From: DASVRZ01 sp038228695
GTDB taxonomy: Bacteria > Verrucomicrobiota > Verrucomicrobiia > Chthoniobacterales > DASVRZ01
NCBI GenBank assembly: GCA_038228695.1
Contig: JBBRPA010000035.1
Coordinates: 1-38,637 of the forward strand
DNA length: 38,637 nucleotides
Direction of reading: 5' to 3'
Positions 1 to 6,649 of this stretch are shown piece after piece. The notes beneath the pieces were generated by a model. That model made no database searches. It was given only the letters and a program-made list of their open reading frames with translations, and was not told the origin of the DNA. The position numbers and the translations under genes were made by a program. Every line of letters begins with the position of its first letter. The first letter of the stretch is position 1.

Positions 1-171
1 ATCTTCAATATCACTTCCCGTTTGCTGATCTGGCTCATTTTTAATGACATCTTCCACGGTGTCATTAGTTATGAGGCAACGTATCCTTTTCGCCGCTCTC
101 ACAACCTCTGTCCCGGTGTCATTTCATTTGAGTCAATTCGTCCAGCGCTCGAATCGGAAAAAATCGCTTGA
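1..171 (+). CDS. Possible 3' end of an upstream gene (partial, unrecognised)
   Basis: Frame 1 is open from the first base to a TGA at 169-171, 56 codons without a start inside the window. The other two forward frames close within about 45 bases. The translation ends FESIRPALESEKIA and resembles nothing I know. A run this long can occur by chance, and a direct repeat and dyad lie in the same stretch, so it may be plain leader DNA. Confidence 0.2.
   Translation: MFNITSRLLIWLIFNDIFHGVISYEATYPFRRSHNLCPGVISFESIRPALESEKIA
42..67 (+). repeat. 8-bp inverted repeat upstream of rpsB
   Basis: TAATGACA (42-49) and TGTCATTA (60-67) are perfect reverse complements separated by 10 nt. The right half belongs to a 10-bp sequence CGGTGTCATT (57-66) that recurs directly at 114-123. 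It could be a protein-binding site or part of a ribosomal-protein leader. No function can be assigned from sequence alone. Confidence 0.45.
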
Positions 172-195
172 TTCCTTGTGCGAGACCGCTATAAG
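168..195 (+). promoter_or_regulatory. Candidate sigma70-type promoter for rpsB
   Basis: TTGATT at 168-173 and TATAAG at 190-195 are separated by 16 nt. They match the housekeeping -35/-10 consensus at 5/6 and 5/6 positions. Transcription would begin near 202, giving a leader of about 37 nt before the rpsB ATG at 239. This is a pattern match only. Confidence 0.5.
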
Positions 196-238
196 TCCAC
201 TCCCGCATTTTTTAGCACAAGACCCACACCAATTCATT

Positions 239-967
239 ATGTCCTCTATCGAACTCATGACCGAGCTCCTCGAAGCCGGAGTCCACTTTGGCCACCAAAC
301 CAAACGCTGGAACCCAAAGATGCGTCCGTTCATTTACGAAAAACGGAACGCGATCTATGTCATTGATCTCGGCCAGACGGTTCGCCAACTCGATGCTGCG
401 ACCCAGTTCTTGCATGATGTCGCCATGCGCGGTGGAAAAATCCTCTTCATCGGCTGCAAAAAGCAGGCTCAGGAAGCCATTAAAGAGGCAGCCCTTGCTT
501 GCGGTCAGTATTATGTGAATCAGCGCTGGCTCGGAGGTACACTGACCAATCTATCCACCATCCGCAAGAGCATTGGCCGCCTGAAATATATCGAGACGAT
601 CGAGAAAGACCCGGATTACCACAAAATGGGCAAGCAAGAACTCGCCGCCCTCGCTCGTGAAGGCGTGAAACTCTCTCGCAATCTCGACGGCATCCGCGAC
701 ATGGACAAATTGCCCGACGCGATTGTGATTATCGACACGACTCGCGAAGGCATCGCGGTTGCGGAAGCTCGTCGCTTGAAAATCCCGACCGTCGCCGTTG
801 TCGATACCAACGCGGACCCAGATTTGATCAATTATCCCATCGCTGGGAACGACGACGCTATCCGCGCCATTCGCACCGTTCTTCAGAAATTGGTGGACTC
901 GATCGTCGCGGGTGCTGGCAGTTCCTCCAAGCGCGAGGAATCCGCGCTCTCCGGCGTCGCCGAATAA
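239..967 (+). CDS. rpsB: 30S ribosomal protein S2
   Basis: Ribosomal protein S2 of the small subunit, 242 aa, close to the usual bacterial length. The N-terminus MSSIELMTELLEAGVHFGHQ followed by TKRWNPKM is the classic S2 signature. VDTNADPDLINYPI and the IPGNDDA-like segment IAGNDDA near the C-terminus are also typical. The frame is open upstream to 44, but the family's normal start is the ATG at 239, so the extra 65 codons are rejected. There is no Shine-Dalgarno sequence ahead of the ATG. The gene is followed by tsf after 127 nt, the conserved rpsB-tsf order, so the two are probably co-transcribed. Confidence 0.97.
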   Translation: MSSIELMTELLEAGVHFGHQTKRWNPKMRPFIYEKRNAIYVIDLGQTVRQLDAATQFLHDVAMRGGKILFIGCKKQAQEAIKEAALACGQYYVNQRWLGGTLTNLSTIRKSIGRLKYIETIEKDPDYHKMGKQELAALAREGVKLSRNLDGIRDMDKLPDAIVIIDTTREGIAVAEARRLKIPTVAVVDTNADPDLINYPIAGNDDAIRAIRTVLQKLVDSIVAGAGSSSKREESALSGVAE

Positions 968-970
968 TTT

Positions 971-1057
971 CCGTTTCCCCGGTTTTTCATAGCTGGGGAA
1001 GTCCACGGCGCCCCGGTTTTGCAAAATTCCGGGGCCAAAATTTCAACCCGGAAACGG
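971..1057 (+). promoter_or_regulatory. Structured rpsB-tsf intergenic leader (alternative hairpins)
   Basis: Three inverted repeats share this 127-nt gap. TTCCCC (975-980) pairs GGGGAA (995-1000). GCCCCGG (1010-1016) pairs CCGGGGC (1029-1035) around the palindrome TTTTGCAAAA. CCGTTTCC (971-978) pairs GGAAACGG (1050-1057). The first and third use the same left strand and exclude each other, which is the layout of an attenuator or an mRNA-level switch between the two genes. No U-tract follows, so it is not a standard terminator. Confidence 0.45.
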
Positions 1058-1094
1058 ATTCCACGATCCGCTTCCTCATTTCCAAAAACCACCC

Positions 1095-1727
1095 ATGTCA
1101 GCCACCGTCGAAATCAACTCCCAACTCGTTAAACAACTCCGCGACAAAACCAACGCGGGCATGATGGATTGCAAGCGCGCCCTCACCGAGGCCAACGGCG
1201 ATCTCGAGCAGGCCGAAGTTGTTCTTCGTAAAAAGGGCCTTTCGCAGGCTGGTAAAAAATCCGGTCGCGCCGCCAAGGAGGGCATCGTCGCCTCTTACAT
1301 TCACATGCAGGGTAAGGTCGGAGTGCTCGTCGAGATCAACTGCGAAACTGATTTTGTCGCCAAAAACGACACTTTTCGTGACTTTGTGAAGGACATCACC
1401 CTGCACATCGCCGCCGCCAGCCCGAGCTACGTAACTCGCGATCAGGTTCCCGATGCGCTAATCGCCAAGGAACGCGACATCGCCGCTAGTCAGGTGAAAG
1501 GCAAACCCGAAAATATCGTCGACAAGATTGTTGATGGAAAAATCGAAAAATTTTACAGCACCATCTGCCTGATGGACCAGGCGTTCATTAAAAACCCGGA
1601 CCAAACGATCAGCGATTACGTAAAAACCAAAATCGTCGAGCTCGGCGAGAACATCGTTCTCCGTCGCTTCACTCGCTACACCGTCGGTGAAGACTTGGGC
1701 GATGCTCCGGTGGAAGTCGCCGAGTAA
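1095..1727 (+). CDS. tsf: Elongation factor Ts (short form)
   Basis: Guanine-nucleotide exchange factor for EF-Tu, 210 aa. The N-terminal UBA-like domain carries LRDKTNAGMMDCKRAL (residues 15-30), and the core has TDFVAKND at 85-92, the element that contacts EF-Tu near the Mg2+/nucleotide site. The length is well under the 283 aa of E. coli EF-Ts and fits the short forms of Thermus and cyanobacteria, which have a reduced core. The ATG at 1095 is the first in frame and matches the family N-terminus. No Shine-Dalgarno sequence precedes it. It lies downstream of rpsB in the standard order, and an intrinsic terminator follows at 1756-1786. Confidence 0.96.
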   Translation: MSATVEINSQLVKQLRDKTNAGMMDCKRALTEANGDLEQAEVVLRKKGLSQAGKKSGRAAKEGIVASYIHMQGKVGVLVEINCETDFVAKNDTFRDFVKDITLHIAAASPSYVTRDQVPDALIAKERDIAASQVKGKPENIVDKIVDGKIEKFYSTICLMDQAFIKNPDQTISDYVKTKIVELGENIVLRRFTRYTVGEDLGDAPVEVAE

Positions 1728-1747
1728 GCTGATCTAGCAACTCCGAA

Positions 1748-2251
1748 ATGAAAACGAGCCGCGACCAAGTATCGCGGCTCTTTTTTGTCTGCATCACGCT
1801 TATTTCTCTCATGCTTCCTGTTTCTGCCGCCGAACTGCCCAAGGCCGATCGGGTATTGGTCGAGAAAGCCAAGCGCTCGCTCACTCTGTTTCGCGAAGGA
1901 AAAGTCCTAAAAATCTTCCAAGTTGCCCTTGGTCCCAACGCTACGGGTCACAAGGAAAAAGAAGGCGACGGCAAGACGCCGGAAGGCATTTACCGGATCG
2001 ACTGGCGTAATCCGCAGAGCAAATACCATCGCTCGCTCCATATTTCCTATCCAAATGGGGACGACCTCGCGAGGGCCGCAAAACTCGGTCTTTCCCCTGG
2101 TGGCGACATCATGATTCACGGCTCGCCGAACGGCAGTGCGGCACCGCCGGCGGGGGATTGGACGATTGGCTGCATTGCTGTGACCGACGCCGAGATCGAA
2201 GAAATCTGGAACTCAGTGGACGACGGCACGCAGATTGAAATTCGCCCCTAG
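1748..2251 (+). CDS. Secreted L,D-transpeptidase (YkuD family)
   Basis: 167-aa periplasmic YkuD-type L,D-transpeptidase, expected to form 3-3 crosslinks in peptidoglycan or attach proteins to it. Residues 1-28 form a signal peptide (basic start, hydrophobic LFFVCITLISLMLPVSA, then AAELP). The catalytic domain shows HGSPNG with H124 and the IGCIAVTD motif with the nucleophile C142. DGKTPEGIYRI at 74-84 is the usual family segment. The first 13 codons coincide with the hairpin of an intrinsic terminator (1756-1786), so read-through from tsf would be cut inside this gene. A start at ATG 1811 would avoid the hairpin but destroy the signal peptide. The stop overlaps the convergent sufE-like gene by 4 bp. 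Confidence 0.88.
   Translation: MKTSRDQVSRLFFVCITLISLMLPVSAAELPKADRVLVEKAKRSLTLFREGKVLKIFQVALGPNATGHKEKEGDGKTPEGIYRIDWRNPQSKYHRSLHISYPNGDDLARAAKLGLSPGGDIMIHGSPNGSAAPPAGDWTIGCIAVTDAEIEEIWNSVDDGTQIEIRP
1756..1786 (+). terminator. Intrinsic terminator of rpsB-tsf, inside ldt codons 3-13
   Basis: GAGCCGCGA (1756-1764) pairs perfectly with TCGCGGCTC (1772-1780) across a 7-nt loop, and is followed by six T at 1781-1786. This is a textbook rho-independent terminator 28 nt after the tsf stop. It lies within the reading frame of the L,D-transpeptidase, where the T-run encodes two phenylalanines of the signal peptide. Confidence 0.85.
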
Positions 2252-2709
2252 TTTTCGAGCGCAGCCGTGCGCTGGCGATTGAGCCAAACTTTGCAGGCAC
2301 TCTTCATTCGCGTCAGGATATAGTAAACCGTTTGGCTCCGGACCCGAACCAACTCGCCCCCGACCAGTTTCGGCACAAAATCGCTTTCCACTTCGAGGAT
2401 TTCTCGGACGGGAACTCCTTCCAAGCCCTTGCAGAGAATGGCCGTCATCGCTTTGGTCAGCGTCTGCACCTGCGGCCCGAGGCTGATCCGAAAATGCGCG
2501 CCGTCGTGCTGATCCACCCGCAGAAAAACGCCCACCGTGTCGGTGCATTCCTCGTCTTTGCGGACATCTTCGAGATCAAAGGTCTCGCCTTCTCGGGGGC
2601 CTTGGCTTTTCGCCTGGTCGGCGTAGGCGATGAGGTTCTCGCGTTTTTCCTCTTCAGGAAGAACCTCGAATAGCTCGATGATCTCGGACAGTTTCGGCGG
2701 GTAACTCAA
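2248..2709 (-). CDS. sufE: SufE-like Fe-S assembly / sulfur acceptor protein
   Basis: 153-aa SufE-family protein. SufE accepts persulfide sulfur from a cysteine desulfurase and passes it to the Fe-S scaffold. The family's sulfur-accepting Cys is present as C55 in ECTDTVGVFL, aligning with GCQSQVW of E. coli SufE. The second half carries the typical LTKAMTAILCKGLEGVPVRE helix region and VRVRSQTVYYILTRMK. The start codon is TTG at 2709, since no ATG or GTG is available upstream. It follows the sulfurtransferase gene by about 40 nt on the same strand, a pairing also known from Mycobacterium (sseA with a SufE-like gene). The sulfurtransferase may therefore feed this acceptor, which is an inference. 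Confidence 0.85.
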   Translation of the reverse strand: MSYPPKLSEIIELFEVLPEEEKRENLIAYADQAKSQGPREGETFDLEDVRKDEECTDTVGVFLRVDQHDGAHFRISLGPQVQTLTKAMTAILCKGLEGVPVREILEVESDFVPKLVGGELVRVRSQTVYYILTRMKSACKVWLNRQRTAALEN

Positions 2710-2749
2710 GATGAATTGCGGAGTGGTGAATGCGGATGGCGGAATATTT

Positions 2750-3607
2750 CTACGCGCCTTTCACGATCGGGGAACCCACGCGGTTGCCCCATTCGGTCCA
2801 GGAGCCGTCGTAGTTGCGGACTTTTTCGTAGCCGAGCAGGTAGGTGAGAACAAACCAAGTGTGGCTCGAGCGCTCGCCAATGCGGCAATAGGCAATGATA
2901 TCGTCGTTGGGCTGGAGGCCGAGGTTTTCGGTGTAAATTTTGCGAAGTTCGTCGGCGGATTTGAAGGTGGCGTCGTCGTTGCAGGCGGTTTTCCAAGGGA
3001 CGCCATTCGCGCCGGGAATATGGCCTCCTCGGAGCACGCCTTCTTGCGGATACTCTGGCATGTGAGTGATCTCGCCTTTGAATTCGCCGGGCGAGCGCAC
3101 ATCGATGAGCGGAAGGTGGGATTTGGAATGAGCGAGGGCGTCTTCGTAGAAAGCGCGGATTTTTTTATCGAGTCGTTCGGCGGGAACGGGATAGTTCGTC
3201 GCGGTATGGCCGGGTTTTTCGCGAGTGATTCCGCGGCCTTCAGCGATCCACTTGTCGCGTCCGCCGTTGAGGATTTTGACGTTTTCATGGCCGAACAACC
3301 GGAACGCCCAGAGCGCGTAAGTCGCCCACCAGTTGGATTTATCGCCGTAGAAAACAACCGTCGTCTCTGGGCTGATGCCGTTTTTCGAGACCACAGCCGC
3401 AAATTTTTCCGGGGAAATGTAATCGCGAATGGTGTCGTCCTGCAGATCGCTGCGCCAATCGATATGGACCGCGCCGGGAATATGCCCGGTGGAATAAAGG
3501 AGCACATCCTCGTTGCTCTCGACGATGCGAATCGACGGATCGTTTAGGTGGTCGGCGAGCCAGTCGGGGCTGACGAGGGCTTCGGGATGGACGTATTCGT
3601 TGGGCAT
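2750..3607 (-). CDS. sseA: Two-domain sulfurtransferase (rhodanese / mercaptopyruvate type)
   Basis: 285-aa tandem rhodanese protein. The N-terminal, catalytically silent rhodanese domain spans about residues 8-125 (GHIPGAVHIDW). The active C-terminal domain spans about 150-280, with LIDVRSPGEF, GGHIPGANGVPW and the active-site loop CRIGERS, nucleophile C241. That loop is the version found in actinobacterial CysA/SseA thiosulfate sulfurtransferases; E. coli-type mercaptopyruvate enzymes have CGSGVT instead. The substrate is therefore more likely thiosulfate, though this is not settled. It probably acts in the cytoplasm and is co-transcribed with the downstream sufE-like gene. Confidence 0.9.
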   Translation of the reverse strand: MPNEYVHPEALVSPDWLADHLNDPSIRIVESNEDVLLYSTGHIPGAVHIDWRSDLQDDTIRDYISPEKFAAVVSKNGISPETTVVFYGDKSNWWATYALWAFRLFGHENVKILNGGRDKWIAEGRGITREKPGHTATNYPVPAERLDKKIRAFYEDALAHSKSHLPLIDVRSPGEFKGEITHMPEYPQEGVLRGGHIPGANGVPWKTACNDDATFKSADELRKIYTENLGLQPNDDIIAYCRIGERSSHTWFVLTYLLGYEKVRNYDGSWTEWGNRVGSPIVKGA

Positions 3608-3685
3608 GATCGGTTGAATGGTGGGTCAGAACTGGACCGGGAGGTTAGCTGAGGAAGCGGCCGGGCGCAAGCCGTCGCGCACGAA

Positions 3686-4585
3686 TCAGCCGTCCTGGCC
3701 CCAAGCGAGTGCGATCGCGCCAGCGACTGCAAGAAGTGCGCCTGCGATGGAGATTTTCCCGGGCTTCTCCTCGCCCAGAAAATATTGAATCAGCATGACG
3801 ATCACCGGACTCGTGGCCACGATGGCCAGAACGATCGCGCTCGGCGTGGTGGAGAGGGAGAATTGATAAAAACCGACACCGATCGAGGGGCCCACGAGGC
3901 CATTCAGAAGAATGAAATGCCATCCCGGCCGCAGTCGGCCTGTTTCCGGGGCCATGATCCCGATCCGGCTTCGATTTCGCCGGGTGAGAATGAAAAGCGC
4001 GGTCACGGCAAAGCCTCCGAGCATGCGCTGAAACGCAGCGGTTCCACCGTCCACTGGAGTAACGGCGAGCAAATTGACCAAAGCAGCCTTGCGACTAACG
4101 ACGGCCCCGATCCCTTGGCCGATCGCGGAGAGGACGCCAAAACCGATTCCTGCCCAAAAATGGGGGCGGACGCGCATTTCCCCTTCTGGACGAATCGCTG
4201 CCGCCACCCCGGCGAGGATCACCATGGCAAAGGCTATCTCGGTCGGTGGAATTTTCTGACCCAGCCAGATCCATTCGGCCAGTCCGGCCACTGGGCCAGC
4301 GAGACATTGGGTGAGGAGAATTGCGAGGCGAGGCCCGACCCGCGAAAGGGCTCCGAAAAGGGCCATGTCGCCAAAGCCAAAACCGATGCAACCGCTCAAC
4401 AGAAACCAGGAAAAACCGGCCCCGGCCACGCCTTTGCCGAATGCAAACGCCCAGAAACCGAGTAGAACCAGTGCCACAACAACGCGTCCGAGATTGGCGG
4501 TCAGCGCACCGAACACTCGAACCGAGCGCGCGCCAAAAATCGCTGAGAGCGCGAAAAGAAAGGCGGTGAGAACGGCGGAAGACAT
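3686..4585 (-). CDS. EamA/DMT-superfamily membrane transporter
   Basis: 299-aa protein made of about ten hydrophobic segments in two EamA-like repeats. The second repeat begins near the middle and ends with VGPSIGVGFYQFSLSTTPSAIV, a helix pair typical of drug/metabolite transporters, and ALLAVAGAIALAWG. I place the start at ATG 4585 (MSSAVLTAFLFAL), which begins directly with the first helix. A TTG 33 bases upstream would add a polar extension without family support. The substrate cannot be predicted. It is the first gene of a reverse-strand run with the sulfurtransferase and SufE genes, so a sulfur-compound exporter is conceivable but unsupported. Confidence 0.85.
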   Translation of the reverse strand: MSSAVLTAFLFALSAIFGARSVRVFGALTANLGRVVVALVLLGFWAFAFGKGVAGAGFSWFLLSGCIGFGFGDMALFGALSRVGPRLAILLTQCLAGPVAGLAEWIWLGQKIPPTEIAFAMVILAGVAAAIRPEGEMRVRPHFWAGIGFGVLSAIGQGIGAVVSRKAALVNLLAVTPVDGGTAAFQRMLGGFAVTALFILTRRNRSRIGIMAPETGRLRPGWHFILLNGLVGPSIGVGFYQFSLSTTPSAIVLAIVATSPVIVMLIQYFLGEEKPGKISIAGALLAVAGAIALAWGQDG

Positions 4586-4672
4586 TGTTTCCGCACTGTG
4601 TCCAAGATTCCGCCCCAAAACACTAAATTACTTGCCTAAATCGATTTTACCGCCAGAATAGCTTAACAAACC

Positions 4673-4746
4673 GCGGGTATAGCTTAGTGGTAAAGTTCCA
4701 GTTTTCCAAACTGGCCAGGAGGGTTCGATTCCCTCTACCCGCTCCA
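4673..4746 (+). tRNA. tRNA-Gly (anticodon TCC)
   Basis: A complete cloverleaf can be drawn. The acceptor stem GCGGGTA pairs TACCCGC, the D arm GCTT pairs AAGT, and the anticodon stem CCAGT pairs ACTGG around loop TTTCCAA with anticodon TCC. There is a 4-nt variable region, and T stem GAGGG pairs CCCTC with loop TTCGATT. The discriminator is T and the 3' CCA is encoded in the DNA. TCC reads GGA and GGG glycine codons. It is a lone tRNA on the forward strand, about 70 nt before a secreted-protein gene. Confidence 0.97.
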
Positions 4747-4814
4747 CTTTTATTCCGCTCACTAAAATCCGCCGCTTTCGAATCCCTTCCGTGCCCCAAT
4801 TTTTCACCCATCTT

Positions 4815-5582
4815 ATGAAAATGATTCTTCCAAACCTGAGCCGTTTTTTTCGCCGTGCGACTTTTGTGGTTGCCGCCTCCACACTAATTAGCTCCGCAGC
4901 ATTTCTTTCCGCAGCGACCGGTGACGAATTGCTGATTGGGGCACTTCCTCCTTCGGCCATCAACAAGCCAGTGATTGATGGGGACACCTTGACCAAGGCC
5001 GTTTACGAGGCAGTTCTCGCAAATAAATCGCAGGCGCCGGAGATTGTCGCTGCTGCCATTCCAAAAACCCGCAGCCTTGCCACCCAGAAGGCGGTCGTCA
5101 AAGCAGCTATCTCTGCTCTCGGTGATTATCAATCGCTGTCCAGTGGCTTGGTCCCACAGATTGTTTACGCCGCGATCAAAGCCGCACCGAACTGCGGATC
5201 AAGCGATGGGAAAAGCGATGGGAAAAGCGGTTACGAAAAAGACGGCTACTCCAAAGACAGCAACGGCTGCCACTGCGCCGAGGAATTTACCCGGTCGGCG
5301 ATTGAGGCTCTTGGGCCCAACCCTTCCGAGCGGGTTGTGACGGACATCGTGAGTTCCGCCATCCAAGCTAGCAATGGTCGGTGCGCCGATCAGATCGCTA
5401 ATGCGGCCTCCGACGCAGCTCCGCAGTATGCTAGTGCGATTGCTAACGCGGCTAGTGGTAAAGGCCAAACCTCTGAATTTGGTGAGATCGGTTTTGGGCC
5501 GACCGACCGTCCAATCCCTGCCCCGTTTGTTGTCCAAACTCCCGGCGGCGGCCTTTCTTCGCCAATGACCCCGGTCCGGTAA
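4815..5582 (+). CDS. Secreted alanine-rich helical-repeat protein, unknown function
   Basis: 255 aa from ATG 4815; an in-frame GTG at 4791 lies too far upstream of the signal peptide. Residues 1-34 form a signal peptide (FFRRATFVVAASTLISSAAFLSAA). The mature part is built of short helical units of the form xxIVxAAIxAxP: APEIVAAAIPKT, VVKAAISALGDY, VPQIVYAAIKAAPN, FTRSAIEALGPNP, VVTDIVSSAIQAS, then YASAIANAAS. A Ser/Asp/Gly/Lys-rich insertion (residues 129-149) divides the repeats and is flanked by cysteines at 127, 152, 154 and 190. The C-terminus is Pro/Gly-rich with no membrane anchor or PEP-CTERM. I do not recognise a named family. A strong terminator follows, so it is a single-gene unit. 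Confidence 0.75.
   Translation: MKMILPNLSRFFRRATFVVAASTLISSAAFLSAATGDELLIGALPPSAINKPVIDGDTLTKAVYEAVLANKSQAPEIVAAAIPKTRSLATQKAVVKAAISALGDYQSLSSGLVPQIVYAAIKAAPNCGSSDGKSDGKSGYEKDGYSKDSNGCHCAEEFTRSAIEALGPNPSERVVTDIVSSAIQASNGRCADQIANAASDAAPQYASAIANAASGKGQTSEFGEIGFGPTDRPIPAPFVVQTPGGGLSSPMTPVR
5201..5229 (+). repeat. 12-bp tandem repeat within the Ala-rich repeat gene
   Basis: The unit AAGCGATGGGAA occurs at 5201-5212 and 5213-5224 and begins a third time at 5225. It is in frame and encodes repeated SDGK. It probably arose by slippage and may vary in copy number between strains. Confidence 0.8.
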
Positions 5583-5605
5583 GGTCGGGAGATTTTCAAA
5601 AAGAG

Positions 5606-5634
5606 GCGCACGGTCATCCGTGCGCCTTTTTTTA
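5606..5634 (+). terminator. Strong intrinsic terminator
   Basis: GGCGCACGG (5606-5614), loop TCAT and CCGTGCGCC (5619-5627) form a perfect 9-bp stem followed by seven T. It ends the transcript of the secreted repeat protein and insulates the exopolysaccharide locus. Confidence 0.95.
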
Positions 5635-5683
5635 TCCAGTCGTCGCGAATAAGCGCGCTTGAGCCTGTAGGGGAACCGCTTCT

Positions 5684-6598
5684 ATGCTCGGCGGGATGAC
5701 GAGACCCGAGCCCCAAATCGCTGCCGTGGTGGTGACCTATCGCCGTGATCGGGAACTCGGCCGGCTGCTGCAATCGATCGAGGCCTCCACCGTTCCCTTG
5801 TCGCTGGTCGTAGTCGTCGATCATGCGGCTGTGCCCGCGACTCGGCAGTTGCTTGGTCGGTTTCATCTGCCGGTTCTTTACATTGCTAATGCCAACAATC
5901 CCGGACCGGGGGCAGGCTGGAAAAACGGCATGGAAACGGCCCTTCGCGAATTGCCTGCGACCACGCATTTCCTGATTCTTGACGACGATGTGGTCTTGCC
6001 GCCCCAAGCGGTCGCCCGGCTGGTGGGCGCGACGGAATCGGTGGCGGTAGCCTGTCCGATGTTGCTGGATGCATCGGAGAAAATCTGGGCTTTTCCTGAA
6101 CCGCGGGAATCCGCGTTGCGGCGAAAAATCCGCGAGATCCACACTGCCGAGGAATCGGTGGCTGCGTTCGGCCACGCCCCGCTCGCTTTCGTCTGGGCCA
6201 CGGGTGCCTGCCTGCTGGTCCGGCGAGAGGCGGTCGATGCAATGGGGTTTTACCGAACGGATTTTTGGATGTTGGGGGAGGACTTGGAATACACCATGCG
6301 TCTCGCTGCGGGCGGGGGTGGGGTGTTTTTACCTGATCTTTTCGTTCCGCATCTGCCGCCGCCTGCGGTCCATCCGGAGTCTGCCGCCGCAGCAGAACGC
6401 GTAAAATTTCGTTCCCTGCTGCAAAATCTTGCCTACCTGTCCTTTCATCACCCCGCCAGCGGCCATCTTCGCTGGTATCTGGCCGGGAATGTCCGCCGTT
6501 ATTTCCGCACTTTTGGCTGGAATCCGATCGCGCTCGGCCAGTCGTTCTCCTGCCTTTGGAAAGGGGCCATTCTCCGGAAACCGGCTGGCCGAAAATAG
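5684..6598 (+). CDS. Family 2 glycosyltransferase
   Basis: 304-aa GT-A-fold glycosyltransferase of family GT2, similar in style to rhamnosyl- or galactofuranosyl-transferases. IAAVVVTYRR at 12-21 is the nucleotide-sugar binding start, and ILDDDVVLP carries the metal-binding DDD at residues 100-102. FWMLGEDLEYTMR has the conserved ED near the acceptor site. No transmembrane segment is evident, so it is probably a cytoplasmic or membrane-peripheral enzyme. The ATG at 5684 is preceded by AGGGGA at a usable distance, one of the few Shine-Dalgarno-like sites here; a second ATG at 5696 is also possible. It is the first gene of the exopolysaccharide/exosortase run. Donor and acceptor sugars are unknown. 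Confidence 0.88.
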   Translation: MLGGMTRPEPQIAAVVVTYRRDRELGRLLQSIEASTVPLSLVVVVDHAAVPATRQLLGRFHLPVLYIANANNPGPGAGWKNGMETALRELPATTHFLILDDDVVLPPQAVARLVGATESVAVACPMLLDASEKIWAFPEPRESALRRKIREIHTAEESVAAFGHAPLAFVWATGACLLVRREAVDAMGFYRTDFWMLGEDLEYTMRLAAGGGGVFLPDLFVPHLPPPAVHPESAAAAERVKFRSLLQNLAYLSFHHPASGHLRWYLAGNVRRYFRTFGWNPIALGQSFSCLWKGAILRKPAGRK

Positions 6599-6649
6599 GC
6601 TATCCGCTGGCGGGAACCCGGTGTAAGACTTCGTTTTCTGCTCCTCCTG

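Noticed and set aside
44..238. N-terminal extension of S2
   Set aside because: S2 proteins start at the MSSIELM position. The extension covers a promoter-like element and repeats.
2711..3547. 278-codon open frame on the plus strand
   Set aside because: It lies entirely opposite the two-domain sulfurtransferase, which has all family motifs including C241.
3785..4465. 226-codon plus-strand frame rich in Asp/His/Arg
   Set aside because: It is a shadow of the EamA transporter on the opposite strand; its composition reflects complemented hydrophobic codons.
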